A stretch of DNA of 28,603 nt from positions 31,070-59,672 of the forward strand of contig MU647716.1 in assembly GCA_026770585.1 (NCBI GenBank), in the 5' to 3' direction. The notes under the pieces are model-generated. The model made no database searches and was not told where the DNA came from. It was given only the letters and a program-made list of their open reading frames with translations. This document shows positions 8,142-16,885 of the stretch, one piece after another. Position 1 is the first letter of the stretch. Each line of letters opens with the position of its first letter. A program made the position numbers and the translations under genes. This DNA is from Baffinella frigidus. Taxonomy: Eukaryota; Cryptophyceae; Cryptomonadales; Baffinellaceae.

Positions 8142-9789
8142 ATGAGCGGATTCCACCTCCAACGGATCGGAGGAGCTCCACCCGGACAACCAGCCGGCAA
8201 CATGCGTCGCCGAGCCACCGTTGCTGCACGCGAAGGAGACCCCGCGGATGCGCCAGCAGGAGGCTACGCACAGCCTCCGGACTACCGCGCTCTGAGATTC
8301 GAGCGCACAGCCTCCAGAGCTATCGCCATGGCGCACCTCGGCGAGCACATCCACCATAATCAGCAGAACGGCCTCCCGGTAGACGGCATCGCACTCAGCC
8401 TGTACTGGAACCCGGAGGAAATGGTAGAGGACCCGCCACAGCATCTGCAGCGCGGCATGCAACCATGGTCCCCTGGCCCTCCGCCAGGATCTCCAGCACA
8501 CGCACGCCATCGCGAGCGATTTGAATCCGCACGTTCCGGCCCACCATCCAGCGCTGGATCACCGCGACCCATCGCTCGAGGCGCGGCACCGTCACAGGGA
8601 CACCTCGGCGAGCCACCGCGCTTCAACGAGCAGGGAGGACTGCTCCCACAGCACGGAGGAATGCTGCCCCCTCAGCAGGGAAGACTGCTGCCACCGAATC
8701 TCATTGGAGGACAACCGCTTCAGCAGCACCCCCCGGCCGCAGGGATGGCACCGCAGAACCACCTCGGAGGGCAGAACTTCTAGCCCCACCCTCCGATCGG
8801 AGGCCCACCGGGTCAGGCAGAACCACCGGCATATCCGATCATCATGGCCTCCTCTTTTCGCCCCCAAATGGCACGGCTCCACCTCTTCGTCGAACGGGAG
8901 CGCCAGGCCTGGCGGGGTCACAGCGATAACTCCTACGTGATCCCCAGCCCGACCACCGTGGACTTCCACCACTGGGACGAGAACCTCCTAGCGCGCATGT
9001 GCCGGACCCTCTGGGATGAATACCGGACGGCAATCAACTGCCTCCTGTACCCGGTGGACACGGAATGAAACGCACTGCAGCGCAAGCGTCAGTCAGCGGA
9101 CGAGTTTCAGACCCTCCAGCAGCACATCACCTGGAACCAAGGCTTCAACAGCAACCTCCTACAGATGATCGTCGCCATCTTCCCGTCCTACAACGAATGG
9201 ATCCGCCAGCTGGTGCTGAGCGCAGGATGTGCCTTCCGCTTCATGGGTATGGACCAGGAACCCCCGCGTCACACGGCCATCTCGAACGAAATTTTCCAGG
9301 AAGTGTACAACGCCATCATCACGTCCACCTCCCAGGGAGACTTGATCGATCCAGCTCCGTCCCGGTTCACACTCCTCCACAACCAACGGGACCGCACCGC
9401 ACACCACATGTGCGCGGTCACGGAGGTGGTGCTCGACTTCTACAACGAGTCAATCGACACGCAACGAGATAAGCTTTCTCTTGTCAGGATGGGACCAGGG
9501 GGCAGCACTGCGGTACATGTCCGCGTACATCGCGAACCTGGAACACACATTCCGCAACGTGCTCGGGCGTCACACCCTTGAGCCGGAACTGTGTACGCAA
9601 CTCCAGCTGATCGTGGGACAAATTCACACGCTGTGCTCCGACATCGCGTCAGCCCACAAGTGGATTCACCCGGCACCGCCCACGTTCATCTTCCAAGGCT
9701 ACACCTTGCAGGACACCGGGTACACCAAGGACCATCCGATCATCGAACACCGCATCGTCCTCCACCCGATTGACTCCAATCTGAAGTAG
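8142..9789 (+). pseudogene. Element 1 ORF1, Gag-position protein, interrupted
   Basis: The same frame reads from 8142 to about 9480 through an in-frame TAG (8781) and TGA (9066), then continues one base out of frame in 9481-9789, ending TAG at 9787. Reading through gives about 548 codons. The N-terminal 200 residues are Pro/Gln/Gly-rich with low-complexity HGGMLPPQQGRLLPP-like repeats; the rest (from about 8844) looks globular and helix-rich, with aromatic and charged residues. Both stops are one C-to-T step from a sense codon (CAG or CGA). First-ORF position fits a Gag-like structural protein, but no Gag family is recognised. The stops may be decay, base-editing-type damage, or sequencing error. 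Confidence 0.6.
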
Positions 9790-9829
9790 AAGGCTCGTCA
9801 CGGAGCCGGATCGACATGAGCGGCCCTCC

Positions 9830-12800
9830 GTGAGCCAGCACATCTTGATTCCGCTCTCGGTCACCTCCACGGCGTCACCAATCGGAACATCCAACCCTCC
9901 GGATCCCACGATTCTGCAAATGACCACCTTCGAGCTCCACTTCGCCCTGTGCATGGATTGCGAAACCTCCGTCGAGCCGATCACGTCTCTTCATCGCACG
10001 ATCCTCAGCATCATCCGCACCGAAATGCTCCGGGGAACGAAGAACACGGGCGGTCTCACCGCCGCCGCTGTCAGAAAGCTGCTGCAGCATGCCAACTCCG
10101 AGGAACATAAATCTCCCTCCACGGAAATGATCAACGCAGCTCTCATCAGCTTGACACTCTGGGGCAGCCGCAACGCCACCCTCATCACCAACGGAACCAA
10201 GTTCAAAGCGCTCTCCACGGTGCAAGCACCTCCGCTGGAAGAATCCGGTTCCCACATCCCGATGGAGATGCTCGGTTCCGAGCTCGTCGCCACCGAGCAA
10301 CTTGCCGAGGCCCCCGCACCGAGCGTCGACCAGAACGTGCCCTCGGAGAACGCCGCTGCGCGCCCTGACGAGCCTCCGGATTCTATCAACGCTGCAGCAC
10401 CGCTCTCCGAGAGCACGGCCTCCGAGGACGCCATGGCCTCCGCTGATGAGAATGCTCTCTCGACTGGGGAGGACAACACTGAGACTCCTCTCACGGATGC
10501 TCCAGCATCGGAAGCCGTACGAAAAGCGCAGCTCCGCTTCCACAGCCAGGCGTCTGCTACCCTCGAGCTGTACACCGCTGCCACGAGCATGAGCTCGGAC
10601 CCCGACGGAACCTTCCTCCAGAAAGAGTCCACCCGAATCGCCACGAACGTCATCGGCAAGTTCATGAACGTGATCCAGACAGCAGTGACCACGAAGATCT
10701 TCAGCTCGGAGCAGCTCCTCGTCCTGCCGGAGGCCATCAACGCCATCAAAGACGTGCTGCGGGGACTTGTCCTTGCCGGACTCGACCCCAGCATGCTCAC
10801 GGCGTGCCCCTTCTGCTTCTCCACCGTTATCTCCATGACTCAGTGTGACGCAGGCGACTTCGCCTCCTCGGTCCAGGACGTGCCCTTCAACCGCCACCTT
10901 CCGATGTGCACGCGCTTCATCTGCATGGCCTCCTCGCTACAGCTGGAGGTAGAGCGCGTCGGCCCGTACAACAACCCGCTCGGAGCGCGGTACGAGACCA
11001 CCCTCCGGGAGTGCATCCAATCTCTTATGACTCTCACGAAGGACGTTCATGGAGTCGACCCAGCACTGTGGCCTCGCGCCCTCGGCGATCTCTGTCCCTC
11101 GATGCTTCGAGAGGTCAACAGAGTCACTGAGTTGCAGCGCCAGCGCGTGCGCATGTATCACCATCACTGGCCGAGCGACCCCGTCCAAGAAGGCAAGGAG
11201 GCGCTGATCTCTCAGATCTCAACTGAGACCGCCGCCCTTCGCTGTGCCCCTGCGGCACAGCAAGACTCCACCGACCCGGCGTCACTGGAATCGACCGCTC
11301 CCGGCACTGCTTCGATGCCGGAACACGGGGTCCTTCCTGGCGGCGACCCCCCTCCGGATGGCGTTGCCCCCGAACCTATGGACGGCGCTTCCAACGCAGC
11401 TCTTGCCTCGACCACCAGGGACTCATCGGAAGCTGCGGACATGGAATCTACACCCCTCGACGCACCGTCCGGTTCCGAGGCTCCACGTCCAACCCGATCT
11501 CCAACACGCTCACGCACTCCACCGCGTTCCCCCCGTGCTCGCTCTCGCGGATCTTCCTCCAGCTTGGCTCACCGTCGCTCCGCTTCCGTCGCTCGCAGTC
11601 GCTCGCTCTCGCGAACCCCTAGGGGTGAAGGGTCCAAGCCTCACACGACACGGAAATCATCGGGCAAGCGCCCGCCCGCGGTCTCGTGGCAAACCTTCGG
11701 GGACACCGTCTCGTCGCCTCCGCAGGCCAAGCGCCCCCGCCACCGCACGCCGCGCGAGGACTCCTCGGAGACTCACTCCCCGAGGAAAGAACCCCCCTCC
11801 ACTCCTACTATGGAATCGCCCAACACGTCCGCAGGCAGAAGCGTCTCCCGCCAGTCCCTCCAAACCGACCTCCACTCTCCCGAGGGCGGCCTCTCCCAAA
11901 AGAAGGTCGTCCCCGAAGGTGTGTCCAGCAGCAGCTCTGACGCCGGTGCTGCAGCCGCAGTGCTGACAGCATTGCGCAACGACGACAACGGAACCATCGA
12001 TTCCTTGGAGACGCTCATCATGAAGGAGGCCAGTCGCACCTTCCCTCAATTCTCTCCGAGCGCTTTCGGCAGAGCCACGGGCCACCTCATCGCCAAGGGA
12101 CTCATCACCGTCCGCACCTCGCAAGACAACCAGCGTGAACGCTACCTCCGCATCGCCTCCGACACCGCCGGCACTTCCGCGAGACGCTCTTCACCAGCCA
12201 CGAGCTCGGCACAGCATGACCTCCGTTCATCCATACTCGCCCTGGTCGCCGGAGCGGCACGGTCCAAGCCCCCCGGCCTCGACTACAAGGAGCTCTGGTC
12301 TCGCCTTCACGCCGCTACGCCTTCGTTCACCAAGATGAACCTCCTCATCGAGTTCAACCGCCTGATCGACCAGAAGATCTTCGTCCCTTCAGACAGCTCG
12401 ACCCCCGGGCTGGTGCGCGTCACCATTCAAGTCGGCTACAATCACCTGACGGACCTCATCGCCCAACTGCCACCCTCCGATGAGGAAGACGATGGAGCTC
12501 CTTCAGCATCACCGCGTCCCAAGGGAACTCAGCGCATCCCACTCATCTCGGACGCCCCCGCCCCGGCCAACACCGTTCGATACACCGTTACGCCTACCGG
12601 GGAACAACGTGAGACCATGGCCACGTGCATCATCAAAGCGGTCAGGGCCGGAGCCTCCAACAGTCTGGCGGGCATCTCCTTGAAGAACGTGGAAGTCCTC
12701 CTGGCGCGCACCTTCGGCGATCGCACCTCCAGCACCGACGTCGCCGACCTCGTCGAGAATCTGGTGGCAGGTTTTCGCATCACTTCCTGGACCTCTCGGT

Positions 12801-13948
12801 CTGGAGCCCCGATGATCGGCCCTTTTCACTGGGGAGGCAAGGTGCCTCAATCGATCCCCCGGATTCGGATCGACCCAAGCACCGTCCTGCTGGAACACGT
12901 CGCACGCGCAGTCGTCTACGAGGCACTCTTCGCACTCCCACCCGGCATGATCGGCCTCTCTGAAATCGAAATCCTGCACCACGTGAACGTGAAGCTGGAT
13001 CGCATCTCCGACCCCGCCACCGTCGCCCGCGCCGTCACCGCTCTTCTTCTCGACGAACACATCTCCATCGTGATCGGAGCCGCCCCGGAAGGCGCGCCAC
13101 CGGTCTACTCTCCCTACGGGAGGCTCATCACCGACTACCCTCCTCAGTACCTCCACGGATGGAGAGGCAGCGACGCCCTCGGACCAGTGGAAGGCACTGG
13201 CACCGACGAGGATCCATGCACCCGCTGGTGTCATCATTGCCAGAAACGCATCCCCGTTGATCGTCGGTTGTCCCCTCTCCTGGCTCACACCAACCACATC
13301 CTCAACACCGCTGCTCACCCGGAGGGCCAGGACCCCCGCGGCTTTGTTTACGAGGACAAAGATCTCCTGCGTGCTGTGATGAACGCAGTCCTGACGAACC
13401 AGGACAAGTCCTCCGTCGCCGACGGCGGCGACGCCGTCGACATCATTGTCCAGACTCTATCTCGCTGCGCCGCTCCCGTCGATGCCTCCTGCCTCCAGAG
13501 GTCCATCGAGATTCTCGTCATTCGCAATCGTCTCCAACTGGCGCGAGTCTTCCAAGAACGGCAACACTACATCGTCACGCCGGCATCGCAGTCTGCACCC
13601 GTCGCTCGCCCCTCGACACCGCGCGTTGACCACCAACTCGGCAAGCGCCCTCGCCCCGCGGAATGGATGGAACGGAACCAGAACGATCGCATCACCGCGC
13701 GCCACCACGACAACGCGCGCCACACCACCAGCCCTCGCAAGAACCCTCGGGGCCTCTGCCTGCACTGTGATCAGCCCAAGGAGGAGGGCACGGCGCTAAG
13801 TAACACGCACTCGGCCCGTCGTCAGAGATCTACATCCTCCGCGAGAGCGCAGCTCGCACCGTCAACGGATGCTTCACACCTCCGTTACACTTCTACAGCT
13901 CTTCTCACCCATGTCTGGTCTCATCGAGCCGGGGGGGGAAGGGTGTGA
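9830..13948 (+). CDS. Element 1 ORF2: large zinc-finger, RS-rich, winged-helix-repeat protein
   Basis: An intact frame of 1372 codons. The listed start is GTG; the first ATG is at 9920, and the frame is open from 9785, overlapping the end of ORF1 by a few bases, so expression by frameshift or reinitiation is possible. Visible parts: a CPFC...H...C zinc-like motif (Cys326, Cys329, His355, Cys359); an acidic Ala/Ser/Pro-rich linker; an RS-rich segment (about 553-610); then repeated units of about 60-70 residues with helix-helix-helix-strand patterns typical of winged helices (about 707-765, 797-854, 928-987, 1020-1081, 1179-1249); a second zinc-like motif CTRWCHHC...H...H (from Cys1130); and a final CLHC (about 1310). 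This suggests nucleic-acid binding. No polymerase or integrase motif is seen. Element 2 encodes a diverged homologue. Confidence 0.75.
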   Translation: MSQHILIPLSVTSTASPIGTSNPPDPTILQMTTFELHFALCMDCETSVEPITSLHRTILSIIRTEMLRGTKNTGGLTAAAVRKLLQHANSEEHKSPSTEMINAALISLTLWGSRNATLITNGTKFKALSTVQAPPLEESGSHIPMEMLGSELVATEQLAEAPAPSVDQNVPSENAAARPDEPPDSINAAAPLSESTASEDAMASADENALSTGEDNTETPLTDAPASEAVRKAQLRFHSQASATLELYTAATSMSSDPDGTFLQKESTRIATNVIGKFMNVIQTAVTTKIFSSEQLLVLPEAINAIKDVLRGLVLAGLDPSMLTACPFCFSTVISMTQCDAGDFASSVQDVPFNRHLPMCTRFICMASSLQLEVERVGPYNNPLGARYETTLRECIQSLMTLTKDVHGVDPALWPRALGDLCPSMLREVNRVTELQRQRVRMYHHHWPSDPVQEGKEALISQISTETAALRCAPAAQQDSTDPASLESTAPGTASMPEHGVLPGGDPPPDGVAPEPMDGASNAALASTTRDSSEAADMESTPLDAPSGSEAPRPTRSPTRSRTPPRSPRARSRGSSSSLAHRRSASVARSRSLSRTPRGEGSKPHTTRKSSGKRPPAVSWQTFGDTVSSPPQAKRPRHRTPREDSSETHSPRKEPPSTPTMESPNTSAGRSVSRQSLQTDLHSPEGGLSQKKVVPEGVSSSSSDAGAAAAVLTALRNDDNGTIDSLETLIMKEASRTFPQFSPSAFGRATGHLIAKGLITVRTSQDNQRERYLRIASDTAGTSARRSSPATSSAQHDLRSSILALVAGAARSKPPGLDYKELWSRLHAATPSFTKMNLLIEFNRLIDQKIFVPSDSSTPGLVRVTIQVGYNHLTDLIAQLPPSDEEDDGAPSASPRPKGTQRIPLISDAPAPANTVRYTVTPTGEQRETMATCIIKAVRAGASNSLAGISLKNVEVLLARTFGDRTSSTDVADLVENLVAGFRITSWTSRSGAPMIGPFHWGGKVPQSIPRIRIDPSTVLLEHVARAVVYEALFALPPGMIGLSEIEILHHVNVKLDRISDPATVARAVTALLLDEHISIVIGAAPEGAPPVYSPYGRLITDYPPQYLHGWRGSDALGPVEGTGTDEDPCTRWCHHCQKRIPVDRRLSPLLAHTNHILNTAAHPEGQDPRGFVYEDKDLLRAVMNAVLTNQDKSSVADGGDAVDIIVQTLSRCAAPVDASCLQRSIEILVIRNRLQLARVFQERQHYIVTPASQSAPVARPSTPRVDHQLGKRPRPAEWMERNQNDRITARHHDNARHTTSPRKNPRGLCLHCDQPKEEGTALSNTHSARRQRSTSSARAQLAPSTDASHLRYTSTALLTHVWSHRAGGGRV

Positions 13949-14033
13949 AAGTCAACCTGAATACTACAACATCACCGGGGAAGAATCCTCCAAGAAGTCC
14001 TTCGTGGACCAACGGACGGACAACTGCTCCAAG

Positions 14034-14186
14034 CCCCTCAGAGAGGGCGCAATGGATAGCAACTCCCCAGAGAGGGTTAACCTCTCAGAGAGGGTCATCA
14101 TTCAACGACCCTCGTGATCTTGCCCCTCAAAAGGGCAAAAGAAACGAAAGATCGCAGTCACCCCCCCCCTCTCCTAGAGAGGGCGG
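14034..14186 (+). repeat. Short dispersed repeat AGAGAGGG after ORF2
   Basis: Four copies of (C/T)AGAGAGGG occur within about 150 bases (near 14039, 14069, 14086, 14174), some flanked by CCTCTC so that a local CCTCTC/GAGAGG pairing is possible (around 14080-14095). Located in the 3' noncoding part of element 1. Confidence 0.5.
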
Positions 14187-14380
14187 CAACGGATGTAAAA
14201 CGCGACGGACGCCAATAACAACCGACCTCGATCGAAAGCGAGACTCGAAAGCCTCTGCATGCACGATTGCAAGACACACAAACATCGAGACCTGATCTCT
14301 GATACACACTCTCCTTCATTGCTCTCGAAACACTTCACTCACTCACTTTGCCACGAAAGATCCTAGTCTAGACCTTTCTC

Positions 14381-14992
14381 TTACGTCCGGGAATAGAACT
14401 GGGACATGAGAGACTGGCGAAGGGCAAGAGTCGAAACCGACTCTTGCCCCATATAGATAACTTCATCCTCGCTTTCAGACTCCTCGTCGGACTCCTCCTC
14501 AGAGGACGGCTCACACTCCTCCTCCGCCTCCGGCCCGGACCCGCAATCGGAGCTGCCACAGCTCCCAGAATCTACCTCCGAATCGTCCTCGAAAACCGAG
14601 CCGATGTGCTCCTCGTCCGAATCCTCCTCGTGAACCTCCACGCGCGGTCGAACGGAACGGATCAGCGGCTCATCGTCCGAGGAACCCTCGTCTTCCGAGT
14701 CCTCCTGACGAGACAGTCTCTTCCAGCGCCCCTGCACCGGAGCAGACTGCGGGACCGGATCGATCACCCCGAGCTTAGCGCGAAGACGAGCAGAGCGCTC
14801 AGCAATTCGCACCGAACGCCCCCGGGCAGAACGCGCCGCTCCAAGAGATGCGACCGCCCGCTGCTTCAGGACAGTTTCCCACTCCTCCGCCATGGCAGAC
14901 TGAAGGGGGCGGCTCTCCTCCTGGCCCATCTCATGGGCCTCGTAAGAGGCCTCATAGCGCTGGCCCTTGAACTTGCTGAACGGGGAAGTCAT
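14381..14992 (-). CDS. Antisense acidic protein gene in element 1
   Basis: A 203-residue product on the strand opposite to ORF1/ORF2. The N-terminal half is basic and Arg/Ala-rich (about residues 40-75); the C-terminal half is dominated by Glu/Asp/Ser tracts (about 90-185), resembling an acidic activation or histone-binding tail; it ends with a short non-acidic segment. I prefer the ATG at 14992 because a TATAAAA box (15044-15050 on minus) lies 52 bases upstream of it, whereas the upstream ATG at 15058 precedes that box. No family is recognised. An antisense regulatory gene next to the 3' LTR has parallels in some retroviruses, but homology is not implied. Confidence 0.65.
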   Translation of the reverse strand: MTSPFSKFKGQRYEASYEAHEMGQEESRPLQSAMAEEWETVLKQRAVASLGAARSARGRSVRIAERSARLRAKLGVIDPVPQSAPVQGRWKRLSRQEDSEDEGSSDDEPLIRSVRPRVEVHEEDSDEEHIGSVFEDDSEVDSGSCGSSDCGSGPEAEEECEPSSEEESDEESESEDEVIYMGQESVSTLALRQSLMSQFYSRT

Positions 14993-15043
14993 GTCTGGAA
15001 ACCGTGGCAGTGGATGAATTCGGTGAACAGATTTGGAATTTCC

Positions 15044-15050
15044 TTTTATA
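15044..15050 (-). promoter_or_regulatory. TATA box of the antisense acidic gene
   Basis: TATAAAA followed by GG on the minus strand, about 52 bases before the chosen ATG at 14992. Confidence 0.6.
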
Positions 15051-15060
15051 CTCCCCAAAA

Positions 15061-15506
15061 CGGTTACCGAATCTTATTAATCAACTCACGTGCAGAGCTT
15101 ACGCCTTCTCGTGACTGAACTTAACACCTGGTAGCAACTATCAGTTAACTCCCTACGTCTCATGAAATAACTCAACTCGATCTCATCAAACTAGTTGACT
15201 GAAACTGAACCATTCTTCTCTTCTTACTTACCTTATGAAACTTTTGAGGATAGGTACAATCCGTACCCCTGAATATAATCTCGTGTACTCTCTCTCCTGT
15301 AAATGGAGCCTCAGGTGACTTCTGATGCAGCATCTCTCCAACGACGCTCCCTTCCACCAAATTGGCTTCCAGGGATCGTCGACCTGCGGAGATCATCGAC
15401 CACCTGGGAGTCTCACGGAGATCCTCTACCTCCCGGGATCGCCAGCTCACGGAGATCACCTGCCTCCTGGAGGCACAGCTACGCGAGGATCCTTACTCTA
15501 AGTCTT
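15061..15506. other. 3' noncoding region of element 1
   Basis: Between the antisense promoter and the polypurine tract there is no supported gene. The stretch 15340-15500 holds loosely repeated CTCACGGAGATCACCTGCCTCCTGG-type words (GGAGATC recurs near 15390, 15417 and 15450). Confidence 0.4.
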
Positions 15507-15515
15507 GAGAGAGGG
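15507..15515 (+). promoter_or_regulatory. Polypurine tract of element 1
   Basis: GAGAGAGGG immediately precedes the TG that opens the 3' LTR, the expected place for plus-strand priming in LTR retroelements. Element 2 has the near-identical GAGCGAGGG at its equivalent position. Confidence 0.75.
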
Positions 15516-15840
15516 TGAGAGACGAAGTAATAAGGACGCTAGGCTATGAGGTCAGAAGGCTTTCATGGGAGCTTTACGAGCTCCCATGCGACTTGAGGAA
15601 ATCAACTTAAGAACAGCCTTCTAAAGTGGAGACTTAAGAAAGTCAACTGGAAAAGGACAAGTAACGTGACTAATGAAGGAGGGGCCGGAAAAGGGATCAA
15701 GGATTCGGGAGGATCCGTTTTCCCTTTTCCGGCACCTTGACTTTTCCCTGACACGATTCTGCGTCTCTTCTTCGTCGCCCGTCGCCTGCCTGTAAGCAGA
15801 GCATCCCCTGCCCTGCTTTTCCCGGCTACGGACTCTATTA
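15516..15840 (+). repeat. 3' LTR of element 1
   Basis: Direct copy of 6873-7197 at a constant offset of 8643 bases with three substitutions. In this copy the first hairpin stem is extended to ten perfect pairs (CATGGGAGCT/AGCTCCCATG) because position 15586 is A. Confidence 0.9.
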
Positions 15841-15841
15841 A

Positions 15842-15845
15842 TGTT
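15842..15845. repeat. Target-site duplication TGTT, right copy
   Basis: Partner of 6869-6872. The viral-like sequence resumes here. Confidence 0.5.
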
Positions 15846-15893
15846 GCGGATAGTGCCATACAAAAGCGCGACAGTTGGGTTGAGACATAGAAC

Positions 15894-16518
15894 ATGCCCC
15901 CAGCGGAGGAGGCAGTCATCCGCAGAGCGGTTGTAGCAGCACAAGTGAGAGCGTTTCGCTCGAAGAGAGATGCAAACCAAACCCCGGAGGAGGCAGTCAT
16001 CCGCAGAGCGGTTGCAGCAGCACAAGAGAGAGCGAGCAAATGGGAGAGGTTAGATAATGAAAGTATGGAAGAAGCTGAAATCCGCAAAGCGACTGCAGCC
16101 GCAAAAATCAAAGTGAAAAGACATGCTGACCCGATAGTTGCAATCCAGTGTCGTTTGCGTAGCCGGCTCTATACTTGTCTGGGGGGAAAAAGGGATCAAG
16201 AAGACCGCTCACATGCTCAAACTGCTCGGATGCTCATGGGACTTCGCATTAGAGCACCTGGAGAACAATCCTCACGGGCTCAAGCTCATGGACAAGGACG
16301 TGCACGTAGACCATGTGCGGTCACTTGATGCATTCAACAACCTCCACTGCGAGTTTGAGCAGCGAACATCGTGCCACTACCTCAACCTACAGCTTCTGAC
16401 CGCAAAAGATAACCTCCAAAAGAGCGCCAAGTGTGACTACGACTCATGGGCGGCCTCCGACGCGGGGAAGCAGCTACTAGAACTGAACTGCGATTGGCGG
16501 ATGGAACGATACTTCTAG
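15894..16518 (+). CDS. HNH endonuclease-like protein with N-terminal helical repeats, one frameshift
   Basis: Two frames make one protein: 15894 to about 16185, then one base out of frame (16138-16518), with the break at the G6A5 run near 16182. The N-terminus has three repeats of about 30 residues with core EEAVIRRAVAAAQ (about residues 4-70), likely DNA-binding helices. The C-terminal half carries the pattern of HNH proteins common in phages and giant viruses: a helical lead-in LLGCSWDFALEHLE, the HVDHVRSLDAF core with the catalytic-type His-Asp-His, a Cys-His-Tyr-x-Asn-Leu-Gln segment and a final Asp/Asn-x-x-Lys. The 5' LTR-side flank suggests its original promoter (GTTTATAG, 6859) was separated by the element 1 insertion. 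Confidence 0.75.
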
Positions 16519-16532
16519 TCTAGGACTTGAGG

Positions 16533-16540
16533 TATTTAAA
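16533..16540 (+). promoter_or_regulatory. TATTTAAA promoter box
   Basis: Lies 51 bases before the ATG at 16591, just after the HNH stop. One of four TATTTA(A/G) boxes upstream of consecutive genes. Confidence 0.55.
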
Positions 16541-16590
16541 CCCGTTGTACTTTTTGGTGTACATAGTCAAAGGGACCGCAAGTTTCTACT

Positions 16591-16776
16591 ATGTCAGGCA
16601 AGGTCGAGGAAGTGGAGTCGCTAGAGGACGTGAACAATTCGACTGTGGTAGAGGACTTGGTGTGGAAGATCTCAACTGCGGCAGAGTACATGGCCTACAT
16701 TAAGGAGTCCAACGCTCGGAAGGCGGCCGACAAAGCTCGGAAGGCAGCCGAAAAAGCTCCGGAAGAGAGTGTTTAG
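16591..16776 (+). CDS. Small charged protein, unknown function
   Basis: A 61-residue product with an acidic N-terminus (VEEVESLEDV) and a C-terminal Ala/Lys-rich amphipathic helix with an 8-residue near-repeat (ARKAADKARKAAEKA). The ATG follows a TATTTAAA box at a spacing matching the neighbouring genes, which supports it as a real gene despite its size. No family is recognised. Confidence 0.55.
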   Translation: MSGKVEEVESLEDVNNSTVVEDLVWKISTAAEYMAYIKESNARKAADKARKAAEKAPEESV

Positions 16777-16846
16777 ATACAGACATCTAAACAGACATCT
16801 TTGAATACATCAAAACAAAAAAAAATAACGTGTCTCAAGTTTCTCG

Positions 16847-16854
16847 TATTTAGG
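16847..16854 (+). promoter_or_regulatory. TATTTAGG promoter box
   Basis: Lies 31 bases before the ATG at 16886, in the gap after the small charged protein gene. Confidence 0.5.
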
Positions 16855-16885
16855 TCATGATGGTAGGTATTGGATCTACTACCAG

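Larger units (their letters stand above)
6873..15840 (+). mobile_element. LTR-type retroelement (element 1), no recognisable pol
   Basis: Two 325-bp direct repeats bound a GC-rich 8.3-kb interior. Both start with TG and differ at only three positions. A 9-base polypurine tract sits directly upstream of the right repeat, and TGTT flanks both outer edges (6869-6872, 15842-15845), which fits a 4-5 bp target duplication. Interior order on plus: leader with a 69-bp tandem repeat, ORF1 (broken), ORF2 (1372 codons), then an antisense acidic gene. I found no reverse transcriptase, RNase H, integrase or protease motifs in the translated frames, and no obvious primer-binding site after the left LTR. 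It is therefore best read as a non-autonomous LTR element carrying unusual genes. The near-identical LTRs suggest recent insertion. Confidence 0.85.

Noticed and set aside
10302-11966. Long plus- and minus-strand ORFs overlapping ORF2 (for example 11244-11966 and 9875-10897 minus)
   Set aside because: Shadows of ORF2 in a GC-rich region; Arg/Pro- or Arg/Gly-rich without organised motifs.
6873-15840. The 325-bp repeats as terminal repeats of a viral genome or an inverted-repeat DNA transposon
   Set aside because: They are direct, internal to viral-like sequence, begin with TG, have a polypurine tract and a short target duplication, and recur diverged in element 2, all better explained as LTRs.
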